Positions 33,101-43,900 of a stretch of DNA of 64,000 nt are shown here, piece after piece. The notes beneath the pieces are model-generated. The model did no database searches. It worked only from the letters and a program-made list of their open reading frames with translations, and was not told the origin of the DNA. This DNA comes from Brachypterus glaber. Its lineage: Eukaryota > Arthropoda > Insecta > Coleoptera > Kateretidae. The stretch covers positions 36,173,026-36,237,025 of the forward strand of contig OY294048.1 of assembly GCA_958510825.1 (NCBI GenBank). The letters run 5' to 3'. Both the position numbers and the translations under genes were made by a program. Numbering within the stretch: position 1 is the first letter of the stretch; the number at the start of each line of letters is the position of its first letter.

Positions 33101-33253
33101 TGTGGCTTGCTTCTAAAAGGGTCAATGTCACTTTGTCAATGGCAGCGTTTTCAAAATATTACATCAGAGTTGATGTGAAAACGTTGCTATTGACTAAGTG
33201 ACATTGGCCCTTTTAGAACCTAAGGCTAAGAGCTTTATTAGAACCAAGCCACA
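33101..33253. repeat. Foldback repeat related to 20261-20471
   Basis: The ends TGTGGCTTGCTTCTAAAAGG and AACCAAGCCACA share the tips of the 20.26-kb copy. Inner arms TCAATGTCACTT / AAGTGACATTGG and GTTTTCA / TGAAAAC fold on each other. Confidence 0.6.
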
Positions 33254-33339
33254 AAATTGTAGAGAAGTGTAATTAATTCTTATATCTACTTTGATACTAT
33301 TAATAGATATTTGAAAAAATAGTAGTAGTATATGATGAT

Positions 33340-33914
33340 GGGGGCGGGGTGATCCAACATCAGAAAATATGACAAAAAGTTCCTATAAACATATGTATAA
33401 AAATGCGTCGTTTGGATGCTCAGCCTCTTTGAAATTAGCTCAAAAATTCGATTTTTATTTAATAACTCAGGAATCCTTTGAGATATAGTAACGAGGTTTT
33501 GCATGTGAACTAATCTTAATAAGGCCCATCTTCGTATGTTATTCTCATGTACTTATTTTAACCAGGGATGTGCAAAATGGGGGTCTTATCAGTTTTTTGT
33601 CCCAAACTTTTCTCTGTGTAACTTTTTTCTAATTTTATTTTTGAAATATGATTCCTCAGGTCAAAATACATAAAAAGGTTCTCTTGTTGTAATACTGTGG
33701 GATAAACCGTTTTCGAGAAAAATACATTTGAAGGTGAAATTTCACGGTTAGAGGATGAAAAAAAGGGTTCCTGATTAGGAACCCTCGAATTATTAAATAA
33801 AAACCGATTTTTTTATCCACTTTCAAAGGGACTCGGCTCCCTTACGACGCATTTTTAGACATATGTTTATAGGAACGTTTTGTCATATTTTCTGATGTAG
33901 AATCACCCCCCGAG
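33340..33914. repeat. Large foldback (R3 family), about 575 bp
   Basis: GGGGTGATCCAACATCAGAA, TATGACAAAAAGTTCCTATA and TTTTATTTAATAA on the left are mirrored on the right, followed by GGACACCCTGTATATAAG. This is the CACCCTGTATA tail shared with 9.98, 13.23 and 45.32 kb. The minus-strand frame 33286-33504 is an arm. Confidence 0.6.
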
Positions 33915-34619
33915 TTTTTTGCTAATGATTTTCGGACACCCTGTATATAAGAATTGTATCTATAAGAAAGGTACATACCTACTTTTTGTTTTCTACTTCC
34001 CTTTTTTTCTAGTTGCAAATGATAAAAAGAGGTAGAACTATGTAATAAATCTCAAACTGGTTTTATAGATAACATTCTGATCTATAGATACTATCAAAAT
34101 AGAATAAAATATATACATTTTTAAAAAATAAATATATCTAAAGAAAACAGATACATTTTTTAAAAATATTTTCTATTTAATTAATTTGGACTAGGAGTCC
34201 ATAAAAGATATATGTACTAAATCCCCTTACCCTTTATTTATGGCCCACCGTCCCTCAGCCATGTATTATATTTCTGATTCTGGTTTTAAATAAATAATAA
34301 AAAAGTCCAATTTTTGTTTGTTTTTTCTAGTTCCGCCGCCTCAGAAATTAAAGCTGAATAAAAAAGCTAACTGACCAATTTTAACCGAGAAAAATTTTCC
34401 CAATCTGTGCAAAAAAAAATCTCAAAACTAGAATCATAACACTTCAAAATTCTTTTTTTTTTAATCTACATACGAACATTTTTCACTGAGATACAGCTTT
34501 TCAAAAATCACTAAAAAATTTAGTAAATTTTGTTGTTCCTTTAATTTTTCCCAGTAGTGTCGAATTGTTTTTTTGCATCATTTTTAAATCGCTATATGGA
34601 TTTTTGGAGCGGTTAGATT

Positions 34620-34945
34620 AATAGTTATTTATGGTACTAGTGGGTAAAGTAAGATATTGCCCAGGAGAAAATTAACCTGCGAGGCGTCAGCCAAGCAGGT
34701 TAATTTTCGAGAGGGCAATATCGGTTTACCCATGAGTGCCATACAAGGTTTTAGCTTAGGAATTCATAGTTTTATTAAAAATTTTAATGACATTTACAAG
34801 AAAATTATTTGACAAGTGGCAGTTGAGTGGGTAAAATAAATAATTATCCACTCAATAAAGTAAAAGCCACGCGGGGGTTATTATTGAGTTTATCTATTTA
34901 AAACAAAGCTGGTAATTGTCTTATTATCTGTATGTATTGGATAAA
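34620..34945 (-). repeat. Inverted copy of the 13.56-kb composite repeat
   Basis: Reverse complement of 13563-13860, including the GGTACTAGTGGGTAAAGTAA foldback tip and the CCACGCGGGG segment. A 27-bp insertion (around 34810-34835) distinguishes it. The frame at 34890-35120 begins in it. Confidence 0.7.
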
Positions 34946-35276
34946 CTTCATTTGCCATGCTTGTATTAAACAGACCAGACATTGGTACGTTCGCCAATGG
35001 TCGGGAAAGTATTGGCAAACGATTATCGATTGTCAATGTTGGCAATACGTTCGGCCGACGTAGGCAAAGGGTAATTTTAAACGAATATCGGATGCCAGTG
35101 TTAAACTGACATTGGTCCAACGTTGGCTACCAATCCTCGTTTGCCATCATTTGGCCGCATTATGAACATCATACTTATTACCACTGTAATATTTAGTCGG
35201 GGTTTGGTATAGTGGCCATGTAATGGCCTTCTGTTGACTTGAGATCATCATATGCCAATATTAAACCAATGGTCGG

Positions 35277-35480
35277 CCCAAAATTGGCAATCGATTATCG
35301 TTTGCCATTTTTTTGCTGCTCTTTGGCCACCGTACCAATTAAACTAAAAGCCAACTATCAGATTTTAGTATGTTGGGCAAAAAGCCCAAAGTTGGCAATC
35401 GATGATCGTTTGCCAATTTTTTGCCGCTTTTCGGCCACCGTACCAATTACCGCTAAAAAGCCAACTATCGGATTTTAGTA
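35277..35480 (+). repeat. Tandem duplication, period about 108 bp
   Basis: TTGGCAATCGATTATCGTTT, TTTGGCCACCGTACCAATTA and AGCCAACTATCAGATTTTAG occur twice in a row with few changes. Upstream (34980-35160) the same GGCAAACGATTATCGATTG and GTTGGCCA words recur less regularly, so this is the ordered end of a longer array. The frame 35239-35478 spans it and is not a gene. Confidence 0.7.
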
Positions 35481-35490
35481 CAAAAAAAAA

Positions 35491-36625
35491 TCCGCCATTT
35501 TATAGCCAATGTCAAATCACCAAAGTGGGAAAGTCTAATTTGATGATCACACAAAATAATTTAAAAAAAATATTCGGTGAATATTAAATCAATTAAGTGC
35601 GGTCAGTCGGGTAGGTGCGGTCACATGTTCTCTACTGATTCTATTCTAAGTTAAAATACCGCCCCCAGCGCCGCCCCCACACCCAACAAATATTCCAAAT
35701 ATGGGACTATTTGGTGCGGTCACTCAGGGTAGGTGCGGTCATTCGGCCTCTTCGCGACAAAGTGGTTTTGGTTGTTGCACCGCCCCTACTGCCGCCCCCA
35801 GAAACAATAAACGTGATGAAAAATGCAAATATGGGGCAATTTTGTGCGGTCACTCAGGGTAGTTGCGGTCACTCGTCCTCTTCACGACAAAGTGGGTTTG
35901 GTTGTTGTACCGCCCCCAATGCCGCACTCAGAAACAATAAACATGATTAAAAATGCAAATGTGGGGCAATTTTGTGCGGCCACTCAGGGTAGGTGCGGTC
36001 ACTCGTCCTCTTCAGGACAAAGTGGTTTTGGTTGTTGTCCCGCCCCCAATGCCACCCCCTGAAACAATAAACGTGATAAAAATGCATATATTTTTTATTT
36101 TTTATCACGTTTATTGTTTCTGGGGGCGCCATTGGGGGCGGTACAACATCCAAAACCAATTTGTCCTGAAGAGGACGAGTGACCGCACCTACCCCGAGTC
36201 ACCGCACAAAATTGCCCCATACTTGCATTTTTTATCACGTTTATTGTTTCTGGGTGCGGCATTGTCGTGAAGAGGACGAGTGACCGCACAAAATTGCCCC
36301 ATATTGGCATATTTTATCACGTTTATTGTTTCTGGGGGCGATGCAACAACCAAAACCACTTTGGCGTGAAGAGGACGAGTGGCCGCACCTACCCTGAGTG
36401 ACCGCACCGGTATTTTGACTCAAAGTATTCTATTCAGTAGAGCACATGTGACCGCACCTACCCTGAGTGACCGCACTCAATTGATTTGATATTCACCGAA
36501 TATTTTTTTTTAAATTATTTTGAGTGTGATCATCAAATTAGGTAGACCCCACCAAAGTTACGTTTTTATCGAATAAAAATTAATCTTAATTTAAGGGGTG
36601 GGCATAAATAAAACTCACCCGGTAT
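35491..36625. repeat. Host repeat (CCGCCATTTTATAGCC ... CACCCGGTAT) split by a palindromic insertion
   Basis: Left 35491-35526 and right 36550-36625 together reproduce 3676-3790 with modest divergence: CCGCCATTTTATAGCCAAT, then CACCAAAGT, then GGGGTGGGCATAAATAAAAC and CACCCGGTAT. The insertion at 35527-36549 lies exactly between two copies of CACCAAAGT. Confidence 0.75.
35527..36549. mobile_element. 1,023-bp palindromic element made of inverted minisatellite units
   Basis: It is bounded by a perfect 9-bp duplication, CACCAAAGT (35518-35526, 36550-36558), with tips GGGAAAGTC / GGTAGACCC and a shared TAATTTGATGATCACAC inside. The left half has about three direct units of roughly 120 bp (TGCGGTCACTCAGGGTAG, CGTCCTCTTC, GACAAAGTGG, ACCGCCCC, GAAACAATAAACGTGAT), the right half the same units inverted, meeting at a short loop near 36095. 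All open frames here, on both strands, are read-throughs of the units. A 9-bp duplication with GGG tips fits MULE- or Merlin-type transposons; the superfamily is not proven. Confidence 0.8.
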
Positions 36626-37073
36626 GTAGATTACCATTTAAACGAGCTCGAACGAAGAACGGGTATAACGGTGAGTCGAAGAATTCTCGTGTAGTACGCA
36701 AGGTCAGTTAATCAACGAAGCAAGCAGTAGATATGGGTGATTCTCCAAAATATTGCTGCTAAAAGAATATAGTCCACAATTTAGATACACTAGTGTAATG
36801 TGCTTCTGGTAGAGTTGTAAATTAAAAAAAAAAACATTTGTTTTTTTTAAAAAAAAAAACTGTTTTAAAACAAAGTAGACTTTATGAAAAAATAATTTTG
36901 TTTTTTATTAAAAAAACACAGTTGTCAAAAAAACAAATTTGTTTTTTATTAAAAACACATTTTTTCTTTTAAAAGTCATGTATGATGGATAAAAGTTAAT
37001 AAAAAAATACTTATTTAATTTTAAACCGTGTTTTTGTTTTAAAACGGATTTTTTACAACTCCTTAGCTGTTAG
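36560..37073. other. Intergenic DNA with A/T runs, no gene seen
   Basis: Runs of AAAAAACA/TGTTTTTT-type low complexity at 36820-36980. Nothing coding recognised. Confidence 0.4.
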
Positions 37074-37190
37074 TAGCCAAAATATAAAATCTCTACAACC
37101 TTTAATTTAACGGGGAACCGGGCTATGAAGTGTATCAATTTTGGTACAATTTGCGTTACTTGAACGTTCCCTTAGGGAACGTTCCCTTAG
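37074..37190 (+). repeat. Half copy of the GGGAACGTTC MITE
   Basis: GCCAAAATATAAAATCTCTA, CTATGAAGTGTATCAATTTT, GGTACAATTTGCGTTAC and TTGAACGTTCCC match the right half of 46511-46748. Its tip is then doubled as GAACGTTCCCTTAGG GAACGTTCCCTTAG. A 13-bp unit, GGTAAAAACTCGG, is repeated about three times directly after (37190-37222). Confidence 0.65.
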
Positions 37191-37436
37191 GTAAAAACTC
37201 GGGTAAAAACTCGGGTAAAAACTACGATCAAATTTTTTCAATTTTTCAATCAATTTTTCAATCAGAAAAGGAAATTAATAAAAAAATGTTTAAAAGAAAT
37301 ATATTTCCACTATAGTGGTGGGGTAAGGAGCCAAAAACTACTCTTAAAAAAAATTGTTTTTCGATTTTTTTTATAGTATTCTTTTGTTGCAGTTTTTTTT
37401 TCGTGTCTTGAACGTTGGTGCAACATAACATATGAA

Positions 37437-37605
37437 CGAAACTTAAGGTCTGTTCGTTGGTGTTGCACTTTCTTGCACTTTACAGTCGAACAAATTCTTT
37501 GTCATGTTTAAAAATTAGGACACAAATACAGTACTTATTTGGTTGGACGAAAAGTGTACGTCAGTGCAAGAAAGTGCAACACCAACGAACAGACCTTTAG
37601 TTTCG
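37437..37605. repeat. Foldback about 85 bp upstream of the SNX27 start codon
   Basis: The left arm 37437-37480 (AAGGTCTGTTCGTTGGTGTT, GCACTTTCTTGCACT) is matched almost base for base by the inverted right arm 37563-37605. The loop holds CAAATACAGTACTTATTTGG, a word also found in the TTAA MITEs at 1.9 and 61.7 kb. It lies where the SNX27 promoter or 5' UTR should be. If transcribed it would make a stable hairpin; whether it is, the sequence cannot say. Confidence 0.7.
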
Positions 37606-37690
37606 GAACGACCCATATATCTTACCACAAAACCACTGGAAGGGGAAGGGAATCGTAGAGGTAAATGTGCTCGAGCAGGCACGTCAAAAT

Positions 37691-37947
37691 ATGGCCGACT
37701 CCGATGCGGTCGTTCGAAACAATTCAAAATTTGATAACATGAAAGTGCCAAACGGTCCTCGTGTAGTGACGATACATAAAACTGACACGGGCTTTGGATT
37801 TAACGTAAGGGGTCAAGTAAGTGAAGGGGGCCAACTTCGCAGTATAAACGGGGAGTTGTACGCCCCCTTGCAACATGTTAGTGCCGTTTTGGACAGGGGG
37901 GCTGCTGAATTAGCAGGAATACGTAAAGGAGACAGAATCTTAGAAGT
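37691..37947 (+). CDS. Snx27: Snx27 exon 1: start codon and most of the PDZ domain
   Basis: ATG at 37691; donor GAAGT|GTGAGT, phase 2. It encodes [11 protein letters not shown], then [19 protein letters not shown], the retromer-binding hairpin and [12 protein letters not shown]. Near-identity of these stretches to vertebrate SNX27 makes the call secure. Confidence 0.96.
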
Positions 37948-40900
37948 GTGAGTAGGTTTCTAATAATGTTTGTGTTTATTTTTCTGCCAAATTCATATCG
38001 ATTTCGTTCAAGTGACAGTTGACAGATTTATAGATTTTGTATATGCCCTTAATTTTTCAATTGTTTATAAACAATCTCTAAATTTAATTAATTTTTCTTT
38101 CCATACCTAACTACTTATAATAATACGACTGTTTCTTATATTTACTAACATCATCTGCATTGAATTAAGTAAATGGTAAACAACAGTTTATAATAAACTG
38201 TTTATGAGTCAAACTGTAAACTTAATTTTTTATAGATTTTTTGTTATTGAGACCCTCAATATTCTGACAGTTTTAACCATAACAGGACTGTCAGTAAATT
38301 AACTTCTTCCGACCCAGGCATAAAATATTTAAAATACAAAGTATCAAGTTTGAGACAAAATAAGTAATTATAATTTAGTTTCATTAAGTAATAGCTGTTT
38401 TAAAACTTTGTTAAACTCAAATCGGTTTCAAAACAATGCCATGTATGGCAAAACTTGGTATAAAATCACAAATTGCTCATTTTGCCACCATTGCCAAAAT
38501 GGGTCTAAAGTGGTTAAGGGTCTTTAACCTCTTATTGCCTGAATTAATTTATCACTATGAATAAAAATAAATACCTATATCGTAGGCTGTTAACCCACTA
38601 AGGGAATGTTCAAGTATTATGTAACGATATTGATCATTTTGGACCAAAAAAAACGCTAAAAATATGAGTTTTGCCCCATTCTTACCCCCTTACCCCCAAA
38701 ATCTAATCAGCTTTTGACTTTTTGGCAAAGATTTCAATACATCGGCACTCTTAGTAGCACTAAGCACTATAATAATAATAATAAAAAGCAATCATTTTAA
38801 AAATAAAAACCTTAGCAATAATTGCTGGAAGTGGTGGAGTTAGCAGCTTTTCGACTAGCATCATGGAAAAAGTTATATTTGGGAAAAGGTTTGAGCTGCC
38901 TGTTTTTTTGCAGATGGTGTATTTTTTAGAAAGGACATACTGTTGGGCATTTACACGACCTGAAATTTAATACTTATCATTTTTGGAACATGGTTATTCT
39001 GTTATACAGGGTATTTTTTTGAAAAATGCAAAATCATCATCTAGCTACAGGGACGTACCCTCACTGGGGACCCCCAGGGTGTAACCATAAAAATCTTAAA
39101 TATTTATAAATTTTAAGGTCACAATTTTCTAGTATCATGGGGTTTTAGCTGCTAGCATTACATTGGGTGAGAGGGGGGTTAAATTTGCAAAATTTGCGTT
39201 ATGTATTTAAATTATGGCCCCTATAGTATTCTATATGGTAAAGTAATTACACATGTTGAACCATTAGACTATGAAATCCAATAGATTTGGATAAAAATTA
39301 GAATTGATATTGGATTCATATAATATAATATCGATATGAGTTGCTTTTATTATTTTTAGAGGCTTTATTGATAGTAATTCAATTTTTTTTATTTTTGTTT
39401 TTTTTTCAAAAAGACAATTGACGATCTAAATTATAAAAATAAAAGTGGGATATGATAATACATCAAAAAATAAAAAAGTTCATGTTGGCATGGATCGTAT
39501 ACTATCTCTAAAGGGAGCAATAGCTTATTAAAGACAAAAATTTAAAAAACTTCGATATCACGTCGTGCCCTGTTGCCAAATTTCAATATGATCAAACATT
39601 TGGGAATATTCTAAACAAATGACGCAGAGAAGAAATCTGAGCGAGTCCAATCGAAAATCGAAGAAACAGAATTTACTGGCACCTTAGTGTACTAGTATTT
39701 TTACTTGTATTTTTACTTTTTAAAGTTTAAAAACACTTCGAGCGGAACAAATTAATTAACTATATCAGATTCGCTTTTACACGCGGCTATTGCCTATAAA
39801 ATCGTAATGTTTACTATAATTATATTTATCATTGCATAAAAGTTTTGTATATTATTTGATAATAAATATAGAAAACTATTTACATTTATTCACACAGAAA
39901 AAATGTATTTTTTTTCACTACTAGCTTCAGAACATTCCATTATTTATCATGTTTTCATTTCTTCACCTATAGCAATAATAATTTTTTCTCTCCTAGTAGG
40001 AGTAAATTTTATAAACAATTGATTTCTGTCACTTCCCTATTGAAAATGACGGGTCTGGGCGGGTATAAATGGTGCACAAACCCGTCATTTTCAACAGGGT
40101 TTAGATGTTTCAGGTCTTTGCGCAATTTTTACTAATTAAACCCAAGAAAATAGCTTTAAATAACTTTTTATTCATTAAGTATAATTAATTATAATTATTA
40201 CCAATTAATACAATAAATAATTATGAAAAAAATAAAACAAAAACTAAATTGTTTAACGTCAGTTCAAATTATTTATTTCAGCAAATGTCATTGATCAAGG
40301 CTACTTGATTTTTATGAAATTTCAAGAAATATCATTTCTGTTTATATTTGATTTTATTATTTGAATAAAAATAGTTAAATAGTGCTAGTAGTGAAAAAAC
40401 TAATATATAAACTACGGTAGAGAAGACTATTATAGCCTCGCACTCTTAAATCCCTCGCAGCTCGGGATTTAATACGCTCGGATATAAAAAATGTCTTCTC
40501 TACCTTGGTATATAATTACTATTATTTCCATTTTTAGGGTATTTTAAAATCACTTTAAGGTTGATTGACCCAATTATTAAATTAAACTTAATTTTTTATT
40601 CTTCAAAAAACTAATACTTAATACAAAAATATTGTTTTTCTTATTAATTATTTGTTTTTTGGAAACAATTTTCAAAAAAAAAAATTCAAGTATCTCCACG
40701 ACATTACGCTTGGTGAACAATAGTTTAAAGTGTCTACTTGAAAAAAGAGTTTTTTAACATTCTAATTTTTGCATGCCCGGTATTGGCTACTTCGATCCGA
40801 CCCGTGACAATTGTTAACTATCAAAATTTTTTTAAAAATAATTTAATAAAATATTTAAAAGAAAGTAAGTTACCATGGATTTACCCCACACATTTTTACG

Positions 40901-43900
40901 CGCGGTTTTCGGCACCCTTTGAATTCTTGAAGGAGGCGACTACCTACCTCCTTATAGCACCGAACTATGGTCTGGGAAGCCCTCATTTTTGGCATTAATT
41001 CCCCAGGTAGCAAAATAACATGACATTCATGTGAAAGCCACGTTAATATGTGACATGTGATGTTAAGATTGTAGTCTCATTTAACAAGAATGTAGCATGG
41101 TGGGGATGTCCTAAGTCCGCCCCTAATAACATCACACAATGACATCCCGAAAATAACGTGTTTGTGACATCATAAATCCACATTCATGTTATATCTAATA
41201 TCTTATGGATGCCGTTACTGGTACTTTAATATTTAAATAATATTCTAGGATATTATCTTTTTCTAAATTAAAACCATTAAAAACGCTATAACCCTATAAA
41301 AAAAATCGGATTTAAAATCAATCAGTAATTGAATCAATCACAGATTGAAACAGATTCTAAATACGAAATTGCAGATTAAGCGGAGAATATATTCCTTTAA
41401 TCCGTGTCCGTGGTCTTGAGAAACCCGGCAAAGCCCCCTATCCATTGGAAATCGTATAATGTGTATACAATTTCCTTATAACAATTTTCTCTATCAACAT
41501 CATCTTATATCGATTTTTTTGCTTCGAACGTTGGTGAGAAGCAAAATAACATGACATTCACGTGAAAGCCACGTTAATATGTGACATGCGATATATTCAC
41601 AGTGTTGCTAAATATTTGTTATTAAATAACATGGTTGTCACGTCACACGTGTTACGTTGGAAATGTGATGTTAAATACATGTTATTTTTCAATATTATGT
41701 GATGTTATGATTTAGTTTAAAAATACACCCAAAAGTGATGTTAATTTCTTGTAATATAACATCCCTTGCTACCTGGGTCGACTTAAAACTAAGACTTAAA
41801 AACTATGTCTCCATAGTTATGGATAGTTAAACTATGTTTAGTATAAATATGAATTAAATTTATTGAGTACTTTATGCGTGAGACTTATTCAAACTTAAAA
41901 ATTATTTTAAAAATTTCGTTTAAATTTTCATTTTGTAAATTGTATATTCTCTTACGCAATAGTTGTACCTACCCTTATTTGTGTTGTAGACTTACATCAT
42001 TATATGAACTATAATTTACCGTAATAAAATATATAAAAAGGAAATTGTGTACTTAATTCTTAGCCTATTTCTTTATTGATACCTATTTGGGTTTTTTAGC
42101 TTATGACATACTTTCGTTTAAAAGTTCCCCGAAGTCCACAGGACGTTTTAGATTTTTTTGCACCAAATTGTAGCTTAAGGTATGCCGTTTCTTAAAAAGT
42201 GGTGGCTTTTTGTCGATTTTTTGTTTTCGCCAAGAAAAAAATAATAGGTAAAATGATGCATAGCTGAATATTAAAAAAATGGACTATGCATTTATCTTAC
42301 ATTTTTCGAACGGCAGGTCGTAAAAACTCAAAATTTAATATGTAGGGTTACAATGACAAACTAAAATCAACAAAACCAAAAAACAAGATGGCGGACCTGT
42401 CAAAGTGACATTTTTTGAACTAGAGGTCGTAGAAACTTGATATTCGGTATTTAGGGGCATAATGAAAAACAAAAACCAAAAAAACAAGATGGCCGACCTG
42501 TCATAGTCATATCTTTTGAACGGGAGGTCGTAGAAACTTGAAATTTGGTATGTAGAGTGGTATGTATTTGGTATATACATACGTATGTAATGACAAACAA
42601 ATATCAACAAAACAAAAAAAGCAAGATGGCTAACTTTACATGTATATCTTTCGAACGAAAGGTCGTAGAAACATGAAATTTTGGTATGTAACTTATTGAT
42701 AATAATTAAAAATCAATGAAGTAATAAAAATTAGATAAAACCGTAACCAAAAAAATATATTTATTCTTATTGTCAAATTGAATTTAAGCAACCCAAAAAA
42801 GCACATTACTAATTTAAAGTACCTAAAACTTTATTTATAAATTTAACTATTATAGAGGCTATATTGGACCCGCCATTTTGAATTTTTAACTTTTAATGTC
42901 ATATTCGGTTTCAGCACTCTAAAATACCCCAATACAACAATTTTTATTATACCTGTAGCGTAAACAGTCGAATTAGTGCCATTTTTGGGTATCGTCCGGA
43001 CCATAGTGCACCGTCCGGGCTTGGCTGCGTTACCATTTAAGAGAATAACCCTGTACCTATGTAAAAAGATCGAATGATATCGTACTTGTTTTCAAGTGAA
43101 AGTGTTTTTGTGTCAATTTACTTCTTCTTATCAGTTAATAATCGTAATTCAATATTGAAAGTTTATTTTTATAAGTTATTTTGAAATTGTATTTTTCTTG
43201 CAAAGAAATAAATGTTAGTTGGCACGTAGTCCTGCATACGTGATAAAGCCGCTATGCTGAGTTATCATGCATATGGACTTATTAGAGAACCCAATAGATT
43301 AATCCCAAGGTAAATAGGTTAATTCTTGTTTTTTTCATTTCGTAAATGCGTTAAAACATTAATACTTACTAATATCGTGGGTGCAACAATTATGTACATT
43401 ATGTACAGTACATACGGGGCGAAGTAGTGACTCTGGGGGTCTGAACATAGCAAAAATGCGGTGACATCATTGTCAAACAGCCCCTGTGCGAAAAAGTCGG
43501 GTTTTGCTCTTCGCTATTAAAACAGTGAATAGGTAGGCTGTGTAGGTTAGGTAGGTTACCTAGGGACACTAGATCTAGGTCCTAAGTTATCAAGGCGCCT
43601 TACAAAAATCTCGGATTTTTTTTTTGTAAAAAAATCAACAAGAAATAAAGAAAAGTCTTTATTTTCATTTTTTTTGTGCCTTACTCTTCCTTACGGAGTG
43701 CGCTTTTACAAACGGCTCAAGATATCAACTTAAAATTTAAAACACATAAATAACATAACCCAATTTTTTGGTATATATTTGGTATGCTTAGGGGGCACAA
43801 TGGAGACAGGACAGAGAATTTTATAAGTTTTAAAATGATGTATCCCACGACCCCCATTTCCCCCTCTCTTCATTTTGAACCCTAAGCATATTAAATATGT

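Noticed and set aside
35711..36423. Seven overlapping open frames of 60-105 codons on both strands, rich in CGHSSSS and APPPMPPPET-like repeats
   Set aside because: They are translations of the 120-bp units of the palindromic element; frames exist on both strands because the units are inverted.
35700..36490. CRISPR-like regular repeats
   Set aside because: Units are about 120 bp, without unique spacers, in mirror arrangement, in a eukaryotic genome. They are transposon minisatellites.
40738..40998. 86-codon frame in SNX27 intron 1
   Set aside because: It contains Met and a plausible composition but no domain, no conserved pattern and no supporting signals; left unannotated.
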